A stretch of 64,000 bases of DNA, taken from Amycolatopsis coloradensis (GTDB lineage Bacteria; Actinomycetota; Actinomycetes; Mycobacteriales; Pseudonocardiaceae). The position numbers and the translations under genes were made by a program. Below the pieces are notes generated by a model. The model was given only the letters and a program-made list of their open reading frames with translations, had not been told where the DNA came from and ran no database searches. This document shows, in pieces, positions 62,593 through 64,000 of the stretch. How positions within the stretch are numbered: position 1 is the first letter of the stretch; each line of letters begins with the position of its first letter. Location of the stretch: contig NZ_MQUQ01000008.1 in the NCBI RefSeq assembly GCF_001953865.1, positions 184,766 to 248,765 on the forward strand, read 5' to 3'.

Positions 62593-63939
62593 GTGACGAA
62601 CGTGCCCGCCTCGCACGAAACGGCCGGTTCGAGGTCCGGTGGCGTCAGCCGGTCGGCGTTCAGGCGGGTCCTGGCGGGCAGTACCGCCGGCGCGGTGCTC
62701 GAGTGGTACGACTTCGCGCTGTACGGAATCCTGGCGGCCACCGTGCTCGGGCCACTGTTCTTCCCCGGCGGCAACGGATTCGCGCAGTTGCTGCTCGCGC
62801 TGGCGACACAGGGGCTCGGTTTCGTCGCGCGCCCGATCGGCGGCATCGTCTTCGGGCATCTCGGCGACCGCCTCGGGCGAAAACCCATGCTGGTGACCAC
62901 TTTCCTGCTACTCGGACTGTCGACCTCCGCGATCGGCCTGCTCCCCACCTACTCTCAGGCCGGCATCGGGGCGACGATTTCGCTCGTCGTGCTGAGGCTG
63001 ATCCAGGGGTTCGCCCTCGGCGGCGAGTTCGGCGCGGCGGTGCTGATGGTCAGCGAGTACGGAAGCCCGAAGCGGCGAGGCTTCTGGTCGGCGTGGCCGC
63101 AGGCGGGAGCGCCTCTGGGCACGGTGCTGGCCACCGCCGTGGTCGGCGGAATCGCCTTGGTAATCCCCGAAAGCGCCTTCGACCAGTGGGGGTGGCGCGT
63201 CGGTTTCCTGTTCGCGATCCCGCTCCTGGTCATCGGCTTCTGGATCCGGCGGCGCATCGACGAGTCGCCGGTGTTCCAGGAAGCGCAGGCCCGGGCAACG
63301 GCATCCGCGGACGCCGTCCGGGAACGGTCGAGCATCCTCGAGACACTCGCCCACCCCCGCCCCCTCCTTCGCGGTCTCGGCGTGCGCTTGGGCGAGAACG
63401 TGGCCTTCTACGTCTATACCGTCTTCGTGGTCGCCTATGCCACGAAGACCTTCGGTTACGACAAGTCCGACGTCCTTCTCGCTGTGGCCGCCGGGTCATT
63501 GCTGCAATTCGCGGGAATGCTCGCCGGCGGTTACTGGTCGGACCTCATCGGGCGGCGTATCGCCATGCTGGTCCCGGCGGCAGGCCTCGCGGTGTGGGCG
63601 CCGGTCTTCTTCGCCGTCGTCCAAGCCGACAATCTGCCTCTGCTCTATCTCGGCATCGGCGTCGGCGCGGCACTGCACGGACTCCTGGCCGGACCGGAAG
63701 CCGCGTGGATCGCCGAACTCTTCCCGACCCGCCGCCGTTTCGCCGGCGCTTCCCTGGTGTTCCAAGGCTCCTCGATCATCGCCGGCGCGCCCGCACCCCT
63801 CATCGCCGTGTGGCTGGCCGAAAAACAGGGCCCCACGGCGGTTGTGCTGTACCTCCTCGGCACGATCGCCGTCACCCTCGTCGCGCTGCTTCTCAGCACC
63901 GAAACCCGGGGCGTCGACCTGAATACCGACAGCACGTGA
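62593..63939 (+). CDS. MFS transporter, metabolite:H+ symporter (MHS/ShiA) family
   Basis: 448 aa with twelve hydrophobic segments. GAVLEWYDFALYGILAATVLGPLFFP at the start, GHLGDRLGRKPMLV in loop 2-3 and RLIQGFALGGEFGAAVLMVSEYG are hallmarks of the metabolite:H+ symporter family (shikimate, proline/betaine, alpha-ketoglutarate). A second GRR motif occurs in the middle (GGYWSDLIGRR). I chose the GTG at 62593 after GAGGAG. It probably imports a small organic acid or betaine with protons; the substrate cannot be told. It ends just before the window edge. Confidence 0.93.
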   Translation: MTNVPASHETAGSRSGGVSRSAFRRVLAGSTAGAVLEWYDFALYGILAATVLGPLFFPGGNGFAQLLLALATQGLGFVARPIGGIVFGHLGDRLGRKPMLVTTFLLLGLSTSAIGLLPTYSQAGIGATISLVVLRLIQGFALGGEFGAAVLMVSEYGSPKRRGFWSAWPQAGAPLGTVLATAVVGGIALVIPESAFDQWGWRVGFLFAIPLLVIGFWIRRRIDESPVFQEAQARATASADAVRERSSILETLAHPRPLLRGLGVRLGENVAFYVYTVFVVAYATKTFGYDKSDVLLAVAAGSLLQFAGMLAGGYWSDLIGRRIAMLVPAAGLAVWAPVFFAVVQADNLPLLYLGIGVGAALHGLLAGPEAAWIAELFPTRRRFAGASLVFQGSSIIAGAPAPLIAVWLAEKQGPTAVVLYLLGTIAVTLVALLLSTETRGVDLNTDST

Positions 63940-64000
63940 CCAGAGGGCCACGCCCGGGGTTCCCATTCTTTCCTCGCGAGGGCGAGCAGCGGCATTCCGT

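Noticed and set aside
62324..62596. 90-codon plus-strand frame just before the MHS transporter
   Set aside because: It overlaps the transporter start and promoter, with no domain and weak coding composition.
1..64000. CRISPR arrays, rRNA genes, complete IS elements or prophage
   Set aside because: No regularly spaced repeats, rRNA sequence, phage genes or intact transposase were seen; only the IS3 relic at 27.5 kb.

Overview
The window is chromosomal DNA from a high-GC actinomycete, most likely a member of the Pseudonocardiales close to Amycolatopsis. The supporting evidence is a phosphatidylinositol mannoside (PIM) operon, an SsgB-like sporulation protein, an EF-G2 paralogue, a DUF6230/DUF6114 pair, a SARP regulator, strong G/C third-codon bias, and an intergenic hairpin built on GTGAAGGACCCCTTCA. 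The genus is an inference; the order is fairly secure.

Layout. 1-7 kb: the 5' end of a family-2 glycosyltransferase; a three-gene operon (EctD-like dioxygenase, PGM1-like ATP-grasp ligase, DinB/TIGR03084 protein); a GT87 membrane glycosyltransferase; and an ECF42-type sigma factor with its YCII/DGPF partner. 7.5-12.3 kb: a cyclase-family hydrolase, an epoxide hydrolase, pdxS, a perfect 52-bp palindrome and a Tat-exported BBE-type flavoenzyme. 12.4-22.7 kb is core genome: EF-G2, an XdhC-like protein, a LemA-like protein, pimA, patA, pgsA, an inserted marR/yceI pair with twin operators, then a HIT-family Ap4A phosphorylase and thrS. 22.8-27.3 kb: a nitroreductase (probably in the MarR regulon), an undecaprenyl-phosphate sugar transferase, four tRNA genes and ssgB.

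27.5-54.9 kb is an accessory region. It starts just after the tRNA cluster with an IS3-family relic and a Rieske oxygenase/SRPBCC pair. It then carries a one-direction gene set of about 23 kb (52.5 down to 29.8 kb) that looks like a complete lipid factory. The genes are an alpha/beta hydrolase, a PlsB-type acyltransferase, a HAD-phosphatase/PlsC-type fusion, a WS/DGAT acyltransferase, a PfaD-like enoyl reductase, a PfaA-like synthase (KS-AT-ACP-KR-DH), a giant PfaC-like synthase (KS-CLF-AT-four hotdog DH domains-PKS DH), and the DUF6230/DUF6114 envelope pair. A divergent SARP and an XRE/TPR regulator flank it. The likely logic is that the synthase makes an unusual, possibly polyunsaturated or polyene-like, acyl chain. 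The acyltransferases would place it on glycerol-3-phosphate, the HAD domain may remove the phosphate, and WS/DGAT would finish a neutral lipid or wax ester. This is the most promising candidate for an undescribed system.

56-64 kb: an operon of a pyruvoyl-dependent arginine decarboxylase-like protein, an amidohydrolase and a flavin amine oxidase; a stand-alone ANTAR protein; a frameshifted STAS gene; prolyl aminopeptidase; and an MHS-family transporter.
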